NCBI RefSeq assembly: GCF_017569205.1
Contig: NZ_CP071870.1
Span: forward strand, 2,480,001 to 2,544,000
DNA from: Propioniciclava sp. MC1595
GTDB lineage: Bacteria > Actinomycetota > Actinomycetes > Propionibacteriales > Propionibacteriaceae
Direction of reading: 5' to 3'
Length of the DNA: 64,000 nucleotides
Shown: positions 17,297-25,118 of the stretch, in pieces
Layout: the number at the start of each line of letters is the position of its first letter
Numbering within the stretch: the first letter of the stretch is position 1
Translations under genes and position numbers: made by a program
The notes under the pieces: model-generated
What the model saw: the letters and a program-made list of their open reading frames with translations, nothing else
Database searches by the model: none
What the model was told of the DNA's origin: nothing

Positions 17297-17330
17297 GAAG
17301 GCCCCGCGAGCATGTGCTCGCGGGGCCTTC
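17297..17330 (+). terminator. Hairpin terminator after rpf
   Basis: A perfect 16-bp stem (17297-17312 with 17315-17330) starts 13 bp after the rpf stop codon and is followed by GCGTTT. The arms and stop distance fit an intrinsic terminator, although the T tract is short. Confidence 0.8.
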
Positions 17331-17381
17331 GCGTTTCCCGGGCACGGCCGCGCTCATGCCCGCCTGGCCCTCCCATACCAC

Positions 17382-17500
17382 GGACGCCGTGGGCCCACCG
17401 CGCCGGGCCCACGGCGTCCCGTTCGTCTCGCCACCCGCAGGACCGGCACTCGAGCACCGCGGAGGCCCGCCCCGGCCGGTCGAGTGTCGGTCCTGCGGGT
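17382..17500 (+). repeat. Two long inverted repeats in the rpf-rplQ gap
   Basis: The 514-bp space between the convergent genes rpf and rplQ holds no convincing coding frame. It contains a perfect 15-bp stem (17382-17396 with 17405-17419, eight-base loop). It also contains a 21-bp stem (17433-17453 with 17480-17500, 26-base loop) whose only non-Watson-Crick position, 446 against 487, is G-U in a plus-strand RNA but C-A in a minus-strand RNA. That asymmetry suggests the structure matters in the rightward transcript. Function is unknown. Confidence 0.8.
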
Positions 17501-17741
17501 TTCGGGAACCTCCGCTGCCCAACCCCCCTCGCTCATGCGCACGCTGCCGCAGGCGGCGGCTGCCGGAGCCGAGAAGTGACCTCAACCGAGGGACTTCGCC
17601 CGCGTACGCCTGCGCGAACGGAAGAAGTAGGCCGGGTTCAGGTCAGTTCTCGGTCATGACCCAGCGCATCCGCCTCGAGGCCCCCGGGCACCGACCCACC
17701 GGTCCGCGCTGCCCGGACCACCAACAGCCCCTGCACAACAG

Positions 17742-17772
17742 AGCGCCCGGCCCCCATCGGGGACCGGGCGCT
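17742..17772 (-). terminator. Terminator after rplQ
   Basis: A 14-bp stem (17742-17755 with 17759-17772) starts 25 bp after the rplQ stop. The one mismatch on the plus strand becomes a G-U pair in the leftward transcript, supporting a role there. No long T tract follows, as is usual in high-GC genomes. Confidence 0.75.
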
Positions 17773-17797
17773 GCGTGCTTGCCGGTGAGGGCGAGGC

Positions 17798-18406
17798 TCA
17801 GGCCTCGTCCTTCTCCTCGTCGGCGTCGGCCGACTCGTGGCCCGCCATCGCGTCGACGAAGCCCGCGGCCTCGACGGCCTCGGTGGCGACGGGCTCGTCG
17901 GTGGCGACGGTGTCGGCCTCGACGTCGACGACCTCGGCGGCAGCCTCCTCCTTGACCGGCTTGGCGGCCTTGGCGGCGGGCTTGCTGGCGGCCTTCGGGG
18001 CGGCCTTGGAGCCGGACGCCTTGGCCTTGGCCTTGCGCGACTCCTCGACCGTCTCGGAGACGATCTCGATCACGGCCATGGGCGCGTTGTCGCCCTGGCG
18101 GTTGCCGATCTTGGTGATGCGGGTGTAGCCGCCGTCACGCTCGGCCATCTTCGGCGCGATCTCGGTGAACAGGACGTGGACGACGCCCTTGTCGGTGATG
18201 GTGCGCAGCACGACGCGGCGGCTGTGCAGGTCACCGCGCTTGGCCTTGGTGATCAGCTTCTCGGCGAGCGGGCGGACACGCTTGGCCTTGGTCTCCGTGG
18301 TCGTGATGCGACCGTGCTCGAAGAGCTGGCTGGCGAGGTTGGCCAGGATGATCCGCTCGTGGGCCGGGCTTCCGCCGAGGCGGGGACCCTTCGTGGGCTT
18401 GGGCAT
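17798..18406 (-). CDS. rplQ: 50S ribosomal protein bL17 with long C-terminal tail
   Basis: Residues 1-120 are standard L17 ([40 protein letters not shown]). The last 80 residues form a low-complexity tail, first Lys/Ala-rich ([20 protein letters not shown]) and then strongly acidic, ending [11 protein letters not shown]. Actinobacterial L17 proteins often have such tails, but this is a long one and probably disordered. The gene ends the rpoA operon, 23 bp after rpoA, and is followed by a hairpin. Confidence 0.96.
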   Translation of the reverse strand: MPKPTKGPRLGGSPAHERIILANLASQLFEHGRITTTETKAKRVRPLAEKLITKAKRGDLHSRRVVLRTITDKGVVHVLFTEIAPKMAERDGGYTRITKIGNRQGDNAPMAVIEIVSETVEESRKAKAKASGSKAAPKAASKPAAKAAKPVKEEAAAEVVDVEADTVATDEPVATEAVEAAGFVDAMAGHESADADEEKDEA

Positions 18407-18429
18407 GGTGGTTGTCTCTCCTGGGTCTG

Positions 18430-19443
18430 TCAGAACTGGTCGTTGTCGGCGTCGAAGTCAGCGTCCTCGTCGTAGCTGCCCAGGGCAGCCAGCGGGTCGA
18501 AGCCGGGGGCGCTGTCCTTGAGGGCGAGGCCCATCTCCTGGAGGCGGAGCTTGACCTCCTCGATCGACTTGGAGCCGAAGTTGCGGATGTCGAGGAGGTC
18601 CTGCTCGGAGCGGGAGACCAGCTCGGACACGGTGTGGATGCCCTCGCGCTTGAGGCAGTTGTAGCTGCGCATGGTCAGCTTCAGCTCCTCGACGGGGAGG
18701 GCGAGGTCGGCGGCGTACTGCTCGTCGACCGGCGAGGGGCCGATCTCGATGCCCTCGGCCTCGACGTTGAGCTCACGGGCCAGGCCGAAGAGCTCCACCA
18801 GCGTCTTGCCGGCGGACGCCACGGCGTCGCGCGGGCTGATGGCCGGCTTGGTCTCGACGTCGACGATCAGGCGGTCGAAGTCGGTGCGCTGCTCGACACG
18901 GGTGGCCTCCACCTTGTAGGTGACCTTCAGCACGGGGCTGTAGATCGAGTCGACCGGGATGCGGCCGATCTCGGAGTCGGCGTTCTTGTTCTGCGCGGCG
19001 GACACGTAGCCACGGCCGCGCTCGACGACGAGCTCCATGTCGATCTTGCCGGACGCGTTGAGCGTGGCGATGTGCAGCTCGGGGTTGTGGATCTCCACAC
19101 CGGCGGGCGGCGCGATGTCGGCGGCGGTGACAGCACCGGCCCCGGCCTTGCGCAGGTACATGACGACCGGCTCGTCCTCCTCGGAGGACAGCACGAGCTG
19201 CTTGACGTTGAGGATGATCTCGGTCACGTCCTCGACGACACCCGGGAGGGTCGAGAACTCGTGCTGGTTGCCCTCGATCTTGATGCTGGTCACGGCCGCG
19301 CCCGGGATGGACGACAGCAGCGTGCGCCGCATCGAGTTGCCGAGGGTGTAGCCGAAGCCCGGCTCGAGGGGCTCGATGACGAAGCGCGACCGGTTGTCGG
19401 AGATGACGTCCTCGGTCAGCGTCGGACGCTGTGCGATGAGCAT
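18430..19443 (-). CDS. rpoA: DNA-directed RNA polymerase alpha subunit
   Basis: This 337-residue protein is the alpha subunit that nucleates RNA polymerase assembly. The N-terminal domain has [12 protein letters not shown] and [20 protein letters not shown]. The C-terminal promoter-contact domain (about 245-310) has [16 protein letters not shown] and [21 protein letters not shown] 15 bases upstream is in frame, but the ATG at 19443 has AAGGAAC at the right distance and gives the standard actinobacterial start. The 229-bp gap to rpsD (19444-19672) has a small inverted repeat just after rpsD and no gene, so rpoA may also have its own promoter. Confidence 0.97.
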   Translation of the reverse strand: MLIAQRPTLTEDVISDNRSRFVIEPLEPGFGYTLGNSMRRTLLSSIPGAAVTSIKIEGNQHEFSTLPGVVEDVTEIILNVKQLVLSSEEDEPVVMYLRKAGAGAVTAADIAPPAGVEIHNPELHIATLNASGKIDMELVVERGRGYVSAAQNKNADSEIGRIPVDSIYSPVLKVTYKVEATRVEQRTDFDRLIVDVETKPAISPRDAVASAGKTLVELFGLARELNVEAEGIEIGPSPVDEQYAADLALPVEELKLTMRSYNCLKREGIHTVSELVSRSEQDLLDIRNFGSKSIEEVKLRLQEMGLALKDSAPGFDPLAALGSYDEDADFDADNDQF

Positions 19444-19672
19444 GTTGTTCCTTCCCACCGCCCACTATTTGACGGTGAAAGCGGGCCCGGCACCGTGCCG
19501 AACCCGAAGTTCAAGGTGACCCCCACCCCACACCGGTGGAGCGGACGGCCGGGTAGCCGAGCGGGCGGCGTCCGATTCGTCGTGGGCCGTGGATGGGCCT
19601 GGCCCCCTGCCCTGCGCCTGCGCAGTGCAGGGTGGTTGGCCCGCGACGAACTCGGACGCCGACCGCGTCCGA

Positions 19673-20278
19673 CTACTTGGAGTACAGCTCCACGATCAGC
19701 TGCTCCTGCACGTCGACCGTGATCTGGTCGCGGGTGGGCAGCTGGTGCACGAGGATGCGCATCCGGTTGGGGCGAACGGTCAGCCACGCCGGGACGACGC
19801 GCTCGTGGTGCGTCTCGCGGGCGATGACGAACGGGTCCAGGTTCAGCGACTTCGGCTTGACGTCGATGATGTCGTACGCCGTGACGCGGTAGCTGGGGAT
19901 GTTCACCTTCTTGCCGTTGACCAGGAAGTGGCCGTGGACGACGAGCTGGCGGGCCTGACGACGGGTCGAGGCGAAGCCGGCGCGGTACACGACGTTGTCG
20001 AGGCGCGACTCGAGGATCTGGAGCAGGACCTCACCGGTCTTGCCAGGCTTGCGCACGGCCTCCTCGTAGTAGCGGCGGAACTGCTTCTCGAGGACGCCGT
20101 AGGCGAAGCGGGCCTTCTGCTTCTCGCGGAGCTGGAGCAGGTACTCCGACTCCTTGGTGCGGGCGCGGCCGTGCATGCCCGGGGGGTACGCGCGGCGCTC
20201 GAAGGCCTTGTCGTTGCCCACCAGGTCGGTACCGAGCCGGCGGGACTTCTTGGTGATGGGGCCGGTGTAACGGGCCAT
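19673..20278 (-). CDS. rpsD: 30S ribosomal protein uS4
   Basis: The 201-residue protein is full-length S4, a primary 16S rRNA binder and assembly initiator (MARYTGPITKKSRRLGTDL). The S4 RNA-binding domain spans about 90-155 (SRLDNVVYRAGFASTRRQAR, then HGHFLVNGKKVNIPSY). It contains no cysteines, so it is the zinc-free type. It lies in the rpsM-rpsK-rpsD-rpoA-rplQ operon, 33 bp after rpsK. Confidence 0.97.
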   Translation of the reverse strand: MARYTGPITKKSRRLGTDLVGNDKAFERRAYPPGMHGRARTKESEYLLQLREKQKARFAYGVLEKQFRRYYEEAVRKPGKTGEVLLQILESRLDNVVYRAGFASTRRQARQLVVHGHFLVNGKKVNIPSYRVTAYDIIDVKPKSLNLDPFVIARETHHERVVPAWLTVRPNRMRILVHQLPTRDQITVDVQEQLIVELYSK

Positions 20279-20311
20279 GGTTGATCAGTCCTTACTTTCT
20301 TCGACTCGGGC

Positions 20312-20731
20312 TCAGACGCGACGGCGCTTGGGGGGACGGCAGCCGTTGTGCGGCACGGGGGTCACGTCGGAGATCGGGCCGATCTCCAGGCCCAGCGCGC
20401 CGAGCGAACGGATGGCGGTCTCACGGCCGGAGCCGGGGCCCTTGACGAAGACGTCCACGCGCTTCATGCCGTGGTCCATCGCACGGCGACCAGCGGCCTC
20501 GGCGGCCATCTGGGCCGCGAACGGCGTCGACTTGCGCGAGCCCTTGAAGCCGACGGTGCCGGCGGAGGCCCACGAGATCACCGCACCGGTCGGGTCGGTG
20601 ATCGTGATGATGGTGTTGTTGAACGTGCTCTTGATGTGTGCCTGCCCGGAGACGATGTTCTTCTTCTCCTTGCGACGAACCTTGTTCTTCGCGGCGGCAG
20701 CCTGAGCCTTGGTGCGGCCTGCTTGTGCCAT
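20312..20731 (-). CDS. rpsK: 30S ribosomal protein uS11
   Basis: The 139-residue S11 has an Ala/Lys-rich N-terminus and the conserved [19 protein letters not shown] strand. [20 protein letters not shown] and the basic tail [17 protein letters not shown] that lies in the 30S platform are also present. It is placed between rpsM and rpsD as in other actinobacteria. Confidence 0.97.
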   Translation of the reverse strand: MAQAGRTKAQAAAAKNKVRRKEKKNIVSGQAHIKSTFNNTIITITDPTGAVISWASAGTVGFKGSRKSTPFAAQMAAEAAGRRAMDHGMKRVDVFVKGPGSGRETAIRSLGALGLEIGPISDVTPVPHNGCRPPKRRRV

Positions 20732-20764
20732 GTGTCTGGTTCTCCTGGTCTCTCAGGCGCCGCG

Positions 20765-21139
20765 TCAGCGGGCCTTCTTCTTGCCGGCGACGGCCTTCTT
20801 GCGGCCCTTGCGAGTACGCGCGTTGGTGCGCGTGCGCTGCCCGTGGACCGGGAGGCCCATGCGGTGGCGGCGGCCCTGGTACGAGCCGATCTCGATCTTG
20901 CGACGGATGTCGGCGGCGACCGTACGACGGAGGTCACCCTCGGTCTCGTAGTTCGCCTCGATGAAGTCACGCATCGCGACGAGCTGCTCGTCGGTCAGGT
21001 CCTTCACGCGGACGTCGCCGCTGATGCCGGTGGCGGCCAGGATCTCCTTGGCGCGGGTGCGACCGATGCCAAAGATGTAGGTGAGGCCGATCTCCAGACG
21101 CTTCTCGCGCGGAAGATCGACACCGATGAGTCGTGCCAT
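20765..21139 (-). CDS. rpsM: 30S ribosomal protein uS13
   Basis: This 124-residue protein contacts the head of the 30S subunit and the P-site tRNA. It shows [20 protein letters not shown], the helix-two-turn-helix [13 protein letters not shown], and the basic C-terminus [19 protein letters not shown]. The frame is open upstream, but the ATG at 21139 is the conserved start, with GAAAGGGA eight bases before it. The 225 bp between it and rpmJ (21140-21364) hold no gene that I can see. Confidence 0.97.
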   Translation of the reverse strand: MARLIGVDLPREKRLEIGLTYIFGIGRTRAKEILAATGISGDVRVKDLTDEQLVAMRDFIEANYETEGDLRRTVAADIRRKIEIGSYQGRRHRMGLPVHGQRTRTNARTRKGRKKAVAGKKKAR

Positions 21140-21364
21140 CAGGCGTGTCCCTTTCAAATGTGTCAGCCCGTGGGCTGCGAAGGTGTGTGGCGTGCGGCGT
21201 CCCGTGCGCCTGAGCGCGGGCCCCGGCCTTCGTCCGGGGGTGGATCCAGGGGGTTTGGCGTGCGGGAGCCTCTCCCGCACCCATCTGGGTGTGCCGTCAC
21301 GTTCTTCAGTTGTGTTGGAGGGGCTCCAACGGTGATCGTGTCCCTCCGGGCCGTGCAGCGGGCG

Positions 21365-21478
21365 TCAGCCCTGGCGCTGCTTGTGGCGCGGGTTCTCGCA
21401 GATCACCATCACGCGACCGTGCCGGCGGATCACCTTGCACTTGTCGCAGATCTTCTTGACGCTCGGCTGAACCTTCAT
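21365..21478 (-). CDS. rpmJ: 50S ribosomal protein bL36
   Basis: This 37-residue gene encodes [20 protein letters not shown] followed by a [17 protein letters not shown] tail, which is classic L36. The zinc ligands are C11, C14, C27 and H32, so this is the zinc-binding (C+) form. It lies between infA and rpsM in the usual order. Confidence 0.97.
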   Translation of the reverse strand: MKVQPSVKKICDKCKVIRRHGRVMVICENPRHKQRQG

Positions 21479-21554
21479 CGAGCTACTTTCTTCTCTGGTG
21501 CCGGGCACAGGGGTGTCCCGCGTCCGGCGTGGATGGATGCGTTGAGAACGTCGG

Positions 21555-21776
21555 TCACTTGTGGCGGTAGACGATGCGCCCGCGTGTGAGGTCGTACGGG
21601 GACAACTCCACGACGACCCGGTCGCTGGGCAGGATGCGGATGTAGTGCTGCCGCATCTTGCCGCTGATGGTCGCCAGAACGCGGTGCCCGTTGGTCAGCT
21701 CAACGCGGAACATCGCGTTGGGCAGAGCTTCGACGACGGAACCCTCCATCTCGAGGGCGCCTTCCTTCTTGGCCAT
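21555..21776 (-). CDS. infA: Translation initiation factor IF-1
   Basis: This 73-residue single OB-fold protein has all the family marks: [40 protein letters not shown], and [20 protein letters not shown] with the RGRIVYRHK end. It occupies the A site of the 30S subunit during initiation. The frame is open upstream, but the ATG at 21776 with GAGGAG ahead is the conserved start. A short leader hairpin and a promoter lie upstream. It is the first gene of the rpmJ-rpsM-rpsK-rpsD-rpoA-rplQ string. Confidence 0.97.
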   Translation of the reverse strand: MAKKEGALEMEGSVVEALPNAMFRVELTNGHRVLATISGKMRQHYIRILPSDRVVVELSPYDLTRGRIVYRHK

Positions 21777-21799
21777 GATCTCCTCAGGGAACGCTTCGC

Positions 21800-21817
21800 C
21801 ACCTGTGGACACAGGTG
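21800..21817. other. Leader hairpin ahead of infA
   Basis: A perfect 7-bp stem (CACCTGT with ACAGGTG, loop GGAC) lies in the predicted infA leader, ending about a dozen bases before the GAGGAG ribosome binding site. It could affect infA translation; no ligand or regulator is evident. Confidence 0.5.
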
Positions 21818-21828
21818 ACCGACGTCCC

Positions 21829-21858
21829 ATGTTACTCCAACCGGCAACGGACGCCCAA
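21829..21858 (-). promoter_or_regulatory. Candidate infA operon promoter
   Basis: On the minus strand TTGGGC (21858-21853) and TAACAT (21834-21829) are 18 bp apart, giving a leader of about 45 nt. An own promoter is expected because infA is separated from map by unrelated genes here. Confidence 0.5.
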
Positions 21859-21884
21859 ATCCCCCTTCGGGGGTGCCATCGCGC

Positions 21885-22256
21885 TCAGAGCAGGATGGCG
21901 AACAGGATCACCAGCAGCAGCACCAGGGCCACCACGCCACCGGCCGCGACCTTGGCGACCATGGCCCCGCTCGGCGCGCGCGCCTCGCTCAGCTCACCCG
22001 GACGCCCCGGGCCCGCCTCCACGATCGCCGGCACGTCGTGCGTGGACGCCCCGGGCAGGACCTCGACCACACCCGCGACCTCGCCCAGGGTGGTCGCCCC
22101 GAACAGGGTGTCCAGCAGGCGGGGGTACTCGTCGGCGGAGACCTGGCCGGCCTCGTAGGCGGCGTTGAGCCGCTCGACCAGGCGGTTGCGCTCGCCGTCG
22201 TCCAGCGGCGCGTTCGGGGTCGCGCGGTACTTCGAGGATCGGGGCAGCTCGGCCAT
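21885..22256 (-). CDS. DUF1707 domain protein with C-terminal membrane anchor
   Basis: The 123-residue protein has a short DUF1707-like helical domain (DDGERNRLVERLNAAYEAGQ then VSADEYPRLLDTLFGATT), a linker, and one C-terminal transmembrane segment (AAGGVVALVLLLVILFAILL). DUF1707 is an actinobacterial domain of unknown function, often in SHOCT-like membrane proteins. The ATG at 22256 follows TACGGT by six bases with no ribosome binding site, so a leaderless mRNA is likely. It is divergent from the ABC transporter operon. Confidence 0.8.
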   Translation of the reverse strand: MAELPRSSKYRATPNAPLDDGERNRLVERLNAAYEAGQVSADEYPRLLDTLFGATTLGEVAGVVEVLPGASTHDVPAIVEAGPGRPGELSEARAPSGAMVAKVAAGGVVALVLLLVILFAILL

Positions 22257-22394
22257 GTCCCCACCGTAGTCGGTGCCACCGCCTTGTCGAGGCCTGAGAC
22301 CGGCCCGCCGGTGTCCCCACCGCTCGATACTGTGGCCCGGTCCCAGCCCGCGCGGTACCTCACGACCGCCGTGGGCCGTCCGGAAGGAACCATC

Positions 22395-23414
22395 GTGAAG
22401 CGCAACCCCGTCACCGTCGTCGCGGGCCTCGTCGCCGCCCTGTCCCTCGCCCTCGCGGGCTGCGCCGGCACCCCGGCCGCCGCGCCGGCGTCCACCCCCG
22501 CGGCCGGCGGCAGCACCGCCCAGGCCCCGGCCGACGCCAAGACCTACAAGGTCGGCGTCTCCCAGTACGTCGCCCACCCGTCGCTCGACGCGTCCCTGGT
22601 CGGCTTCAAGAAGGCCCTCGCCGACGCGGGCCTCGAGGTCACCTACGACGAGAAGAACGGCAACGCCGACCAGGCCACCGTCACCTCGATCTCCACCACC
22701 TTCGCCACCGCCGGCCTTGACCTGGTGCTCGCCATCGCGACCCCGTCGGCCCAGGCCGCCGCCCAGGCCATCACCGACACCCCGGTGCTGTTCACCGCGG
22801 TCACCGACCCGGTCGCCGCCAAGCTCGTCGAGTCGATGGACGCCCCGGGCCACAACGTGTCCGGCACCTCCGACATGAACCCGGTCGCCGAGCAGATCGC
22901 CCTGGTCAAGAAGCTCAAGCCCGAGGCCAAGACCCTCGGCATCATCTACTCCTCCGGCGAGGTGAACTCCGAGGTCCAGGTCGCCGCCGCCAAGGAGGCC
23001 GCCGCGGTCGAGGGCCTCGAGGTCGTCGAGAAGACCGTCACCAACACCGGTGAGGTCCAGCAGGCCGCCAACTCCCTCGAGGTGGACGCCATCTACGTCC
23101 CGACCGACAACAACGTCGTCGCGGGCCTCGAGTCGGTCATCCAGGTCGCCGAGACCAAGCAGATCCCCCTGGTGGTCGGCGAGGGCGACTCGGTCAAGAA
23201 GGGCGGCATCATCACCTACGGCATCGACTACGAGAAGCTCGGCTACCAGACCGGCGAGATGGCCGTGAAGATCCTCACCGAGGGCGCCGACGTGTCGACG
23301 ATGGCCGTCGAGACCCAGAAGGACCTCGCGGTCTACGTGAACAAGGCCGCCGCCGAGCGCATGGGCGTCACGATCCCCGAGGACGTCCTGGCGGGCGCCG
23401 AGGTCGTCGGCTGA
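22395..23414 (+). CDS. ABC transporter substrate-binding lipoprotein (TrpX/BMP-like fold)
   Basis: The 339-residue protein has a signal peptide ending in the lipobox LALAGC, so it is anchored by Cys near residue 23. A short Ala/Pro/Thr linker follows. The binding domain (YKVGVSQYVAHPSLDASLVG, DLVLAIATPSAQAAAQ, LFTAVTDPVAAKLVE, YVPTDNNVVAGLESVIQVA) matches the family annotated as tryptophan/tyrosine ABC transporter substrate-binding proteins. GGAAGG precedes the GTG start. A permease and an ATPase follow in one operon. The true ligand is not established by sequence; an aromatic amino acid is the family default. Confidence 0.88.
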   Translation: MKRNPVTVVAGLVAALSLALAGCAGTPAAAPASTPAAGGSTAQAPADAKTYKVGVSQYVAHPSLDASLVGFKKALADAGLEVTYDEKNGNADQATVTSISTTFATAGLDLVLAIATPSAQAAAQAITDTPVLFTAVTDPVAAKLVESMDAPGHNVSGTSDMNPVAEQIALVKKLKPEAKTLGIIYSSGEVNSEVQVAAAKEAAAVEGLEVVEKTVTNTGEVQQAANSLEVDAIYVPTDNNVVAGLESVIQVAETKQIPLVVGEGDSVKKGGIITYGIDYEKLGYQTGEMAVKILTEGADVSTMAVETQKDLAVYVNKAAAERMGVTIPEDVLAGAEVVG

Positions 23415-23418
23415 CCCG

Positions 23419-24333
23419 ATGCTGTCCGCTCTTGACCTGGGCCTGATCTACGGCCTGATGGCCCTGGGGGTGTACCTCACGTTCCGCGTGCTGGACTTCC
23501 CCGACCTGACCGTGGACGGCAGCTTCACGACCGGAGCTGCCGTCACGGCGTCCCTCATCATCGCCGGCCAGTCGCCGTGGCTCGCCACGGCGGCCGGTGC
23601 GGTCGCGGGAGCCATCGCAGGCCTGGTCACGGGCGTGCTGCACACCAAGGGGAAGATCAACCCGCTGCTGGCGGGCATCCTGACCCAGATCGCCCTGTAC
23701 TCCATCAACCTGCGCATCATGGGGCGTGCCAACCTGCCCCTGCTGCGCACCGACACGCTGCTGTCGGGCCTGCGCGACGACCGCCACCTGGGCACCTGGG
23801 TGTCGGTCGCCGTGTTCGCCGTCGTCGTGCTGGCCTTCATGCTGGCCCTCGACTGGTTCCTCAACACCGACCTGGGCCTGGCCCTGCAGGCCACCGGCGA
23901 CAACGAGCGCATGATCCGCGCCCAGGGCGTGTCGACCGACAACACCAAGATCCTGGGCCTGGCCCTGTCGAACGGCCTCGTCGGCCTCGCCGGCGGCCTG
24001 ATCGCCCAGTACCAGGGCTTCGCCGACATCGGCATGGGCATCGGCCTCATCGTGGCCGGCCTGGCGTCGGTGATCATCGGCCAGGCGATCATCTCCGGCC
24101 GGCGCTTCATCTTCGCGACGCTCGCCGTGGTGGTCGGTTCGGTGGTCTACCGCATCGTCATCCAGCTCGCGCTGCAGGCCGGCGCCGACCCCAACGACAT
24201 GAAGCTCATCTCGGCCATCCTGGTCGTCGCGGCGCTGCTGCTGCCCCGCCTGGGCGTCTTCCGCCACATGCGGGCCCGGCGTCGCGAGCGCCTGATGGAG
24301 GCCGCCGCCAAGGGGGAGGCCGCCCGTGCTTGA
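23419..24333 (+). CDS. ABC transporter permease (TrpY-like)
   Basis: The 304-residue membrane protein has eight or so hydrophobic segments of the branched-chain/ribose-type permease fold. It begins LGLIYGLMALGVYLTFRVLD with FPDLTVDGSFTTGAAVTASL, and contains the coupling sequence ALQATGDNERMIRAQGVSTD before LGLALSNGLVGLAGGLIAQ. It starts four bases after the binding-protein stop and overlaps the ATPase gene by eight bases. It would form the membrane channel of this importer. Confidence 0.9.
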   Translation: MLSALDLGLIYGLMALGVYLTFRVLDFPDLTVDGSFTTGAAVTASLIIAGQSPWLATAAGAVAGAIAGLVTGVLHTKGKINPLLAGILTQIALYSINLRIMGRANLPLLRTDTLLSGLRDDRHLGTWVSVAVFAVVVLAFMLALDWFLNTDLGLALQATGDNERMIRAQGVSTDNTKILGLALSNGLVGLAGGLIAQYQGFADIGMGIGLIVAGLASVIIGQAIISGRRFIFATLAVVVGSVVYRIVIQLALQAGADPNDMKLISAILVVAALLLPRLGVFRHMRARRRERLMEAAAKGEAARA

Positions 24334-25111
24334 GGTCCGCAACCTGCGCAAGATCTTCTTCCAGCACACGCCGAACGAGAAGGTCGCCCTCGACGGGGTC
24401 GACCTGACCCTGGCCGAGGGTGACTTCGTCACCGTCATCGGCTCCAACGGCGCCGGCAAGTCGACGCTGCTCAACGTGGTCGCCGGGGAGTTCCGCCCCG
24501 AGGCCGGCTCGGTGCACATCGACGGCGTCGACGTGACGAAGATGCCCGTGCACAAGGTGGCCCGCTGGGTCGGCCGCGTCTTCCAGGACCCGATGGCCGG
24601 CACCACGCCGCACGGGACCATCGAGCAGAACCTGGCGATGGCGTTCGCGCGTGGCAAGACCCGCGGCCTGCGCACCGGCGTCACCCGCGCCAAGCGCGAG
24701 ATGTTCCGCACCGAGCTGAAGAGCCTCGAGCTCGACCTCGAGAACCGGCTCCGCACCGACGTCGGGCTGCTGTCCGGGGGTCAGCGCCAGGCGCTCTCGT
24801 TGCTCATGGCGACGTTCAGCCAGCCCAAGATCCTGCTGCTCGACGAGCACACCGCCGCCCTCGACCCCGCCCGCGCGGCGCTGGTCACGCGGCTCACCGA
24901 CGAGGCCGTCGCCCGCCATGGGCTCACCACGCTGATGGTGACGCACAACATGCACCAGGCCCTGGCCATGGGCAACCGGCTGATCATGATGCACGAGGGC
25001 CGGATCATCTACGAGCTCGCCGGCGAGGACAAGAAGAAGGCCACGACCGAGGACCTGCTCCACGAGTTCGAGAAGCTGAAGGCCGTCTCCGACCGCACGC
25101 TGCTCGCCTGA
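24326..25111 (+). CDS. ABC transporter ATP-binding protein (TrpZ-like)
   Basis: The 261-residue ATPase has Walker A GSNGAGKSTLLN, the Q loop FQDPMAGTTP, the signature LLSGGQRQALSLLMA, Walker B KILLLDEHTAALD and the H loop VTHNM. The histidine in DEHTAALD, where most importers have proline, is typical of this TrpZ-type group. The start overlaps the permease gene. It ends seven bases before the convergent fhs stop, with no separate terminator visible between them. Confidence 0.92.
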   Translation: MLEVRNLRKIFFQHTPNEKVALDGVDLTLAEGDFVTVIGSNGAGKSTLLNVVAGEFRPEAGSVHIDGVDVTKMPVHKVARWVGRVFQDPMAGTTPHGTIEQNLAMAFARGKTRGLRTGVTRAKREMFRTELKSLELDLENRLRTDVGLLSGGQRQALSLLMATFSQPKILLLDEHTAALDPARAALVTRLTDEAVARHGLTTLMVTHNMHQALAMGNRLIMMHEGRIIYELAGEDKKKATTEDLLHEFEKLKAVSDRTLLA

Positions 25112-25118
25112 GCAGGGC

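Noticed and set aside
17354-17659. Several 60-115 codon frames in the rpf-rplQ gap
   Set aside because: They cross long hairpins, lack ribosome sites and have no consistent codon pattern.
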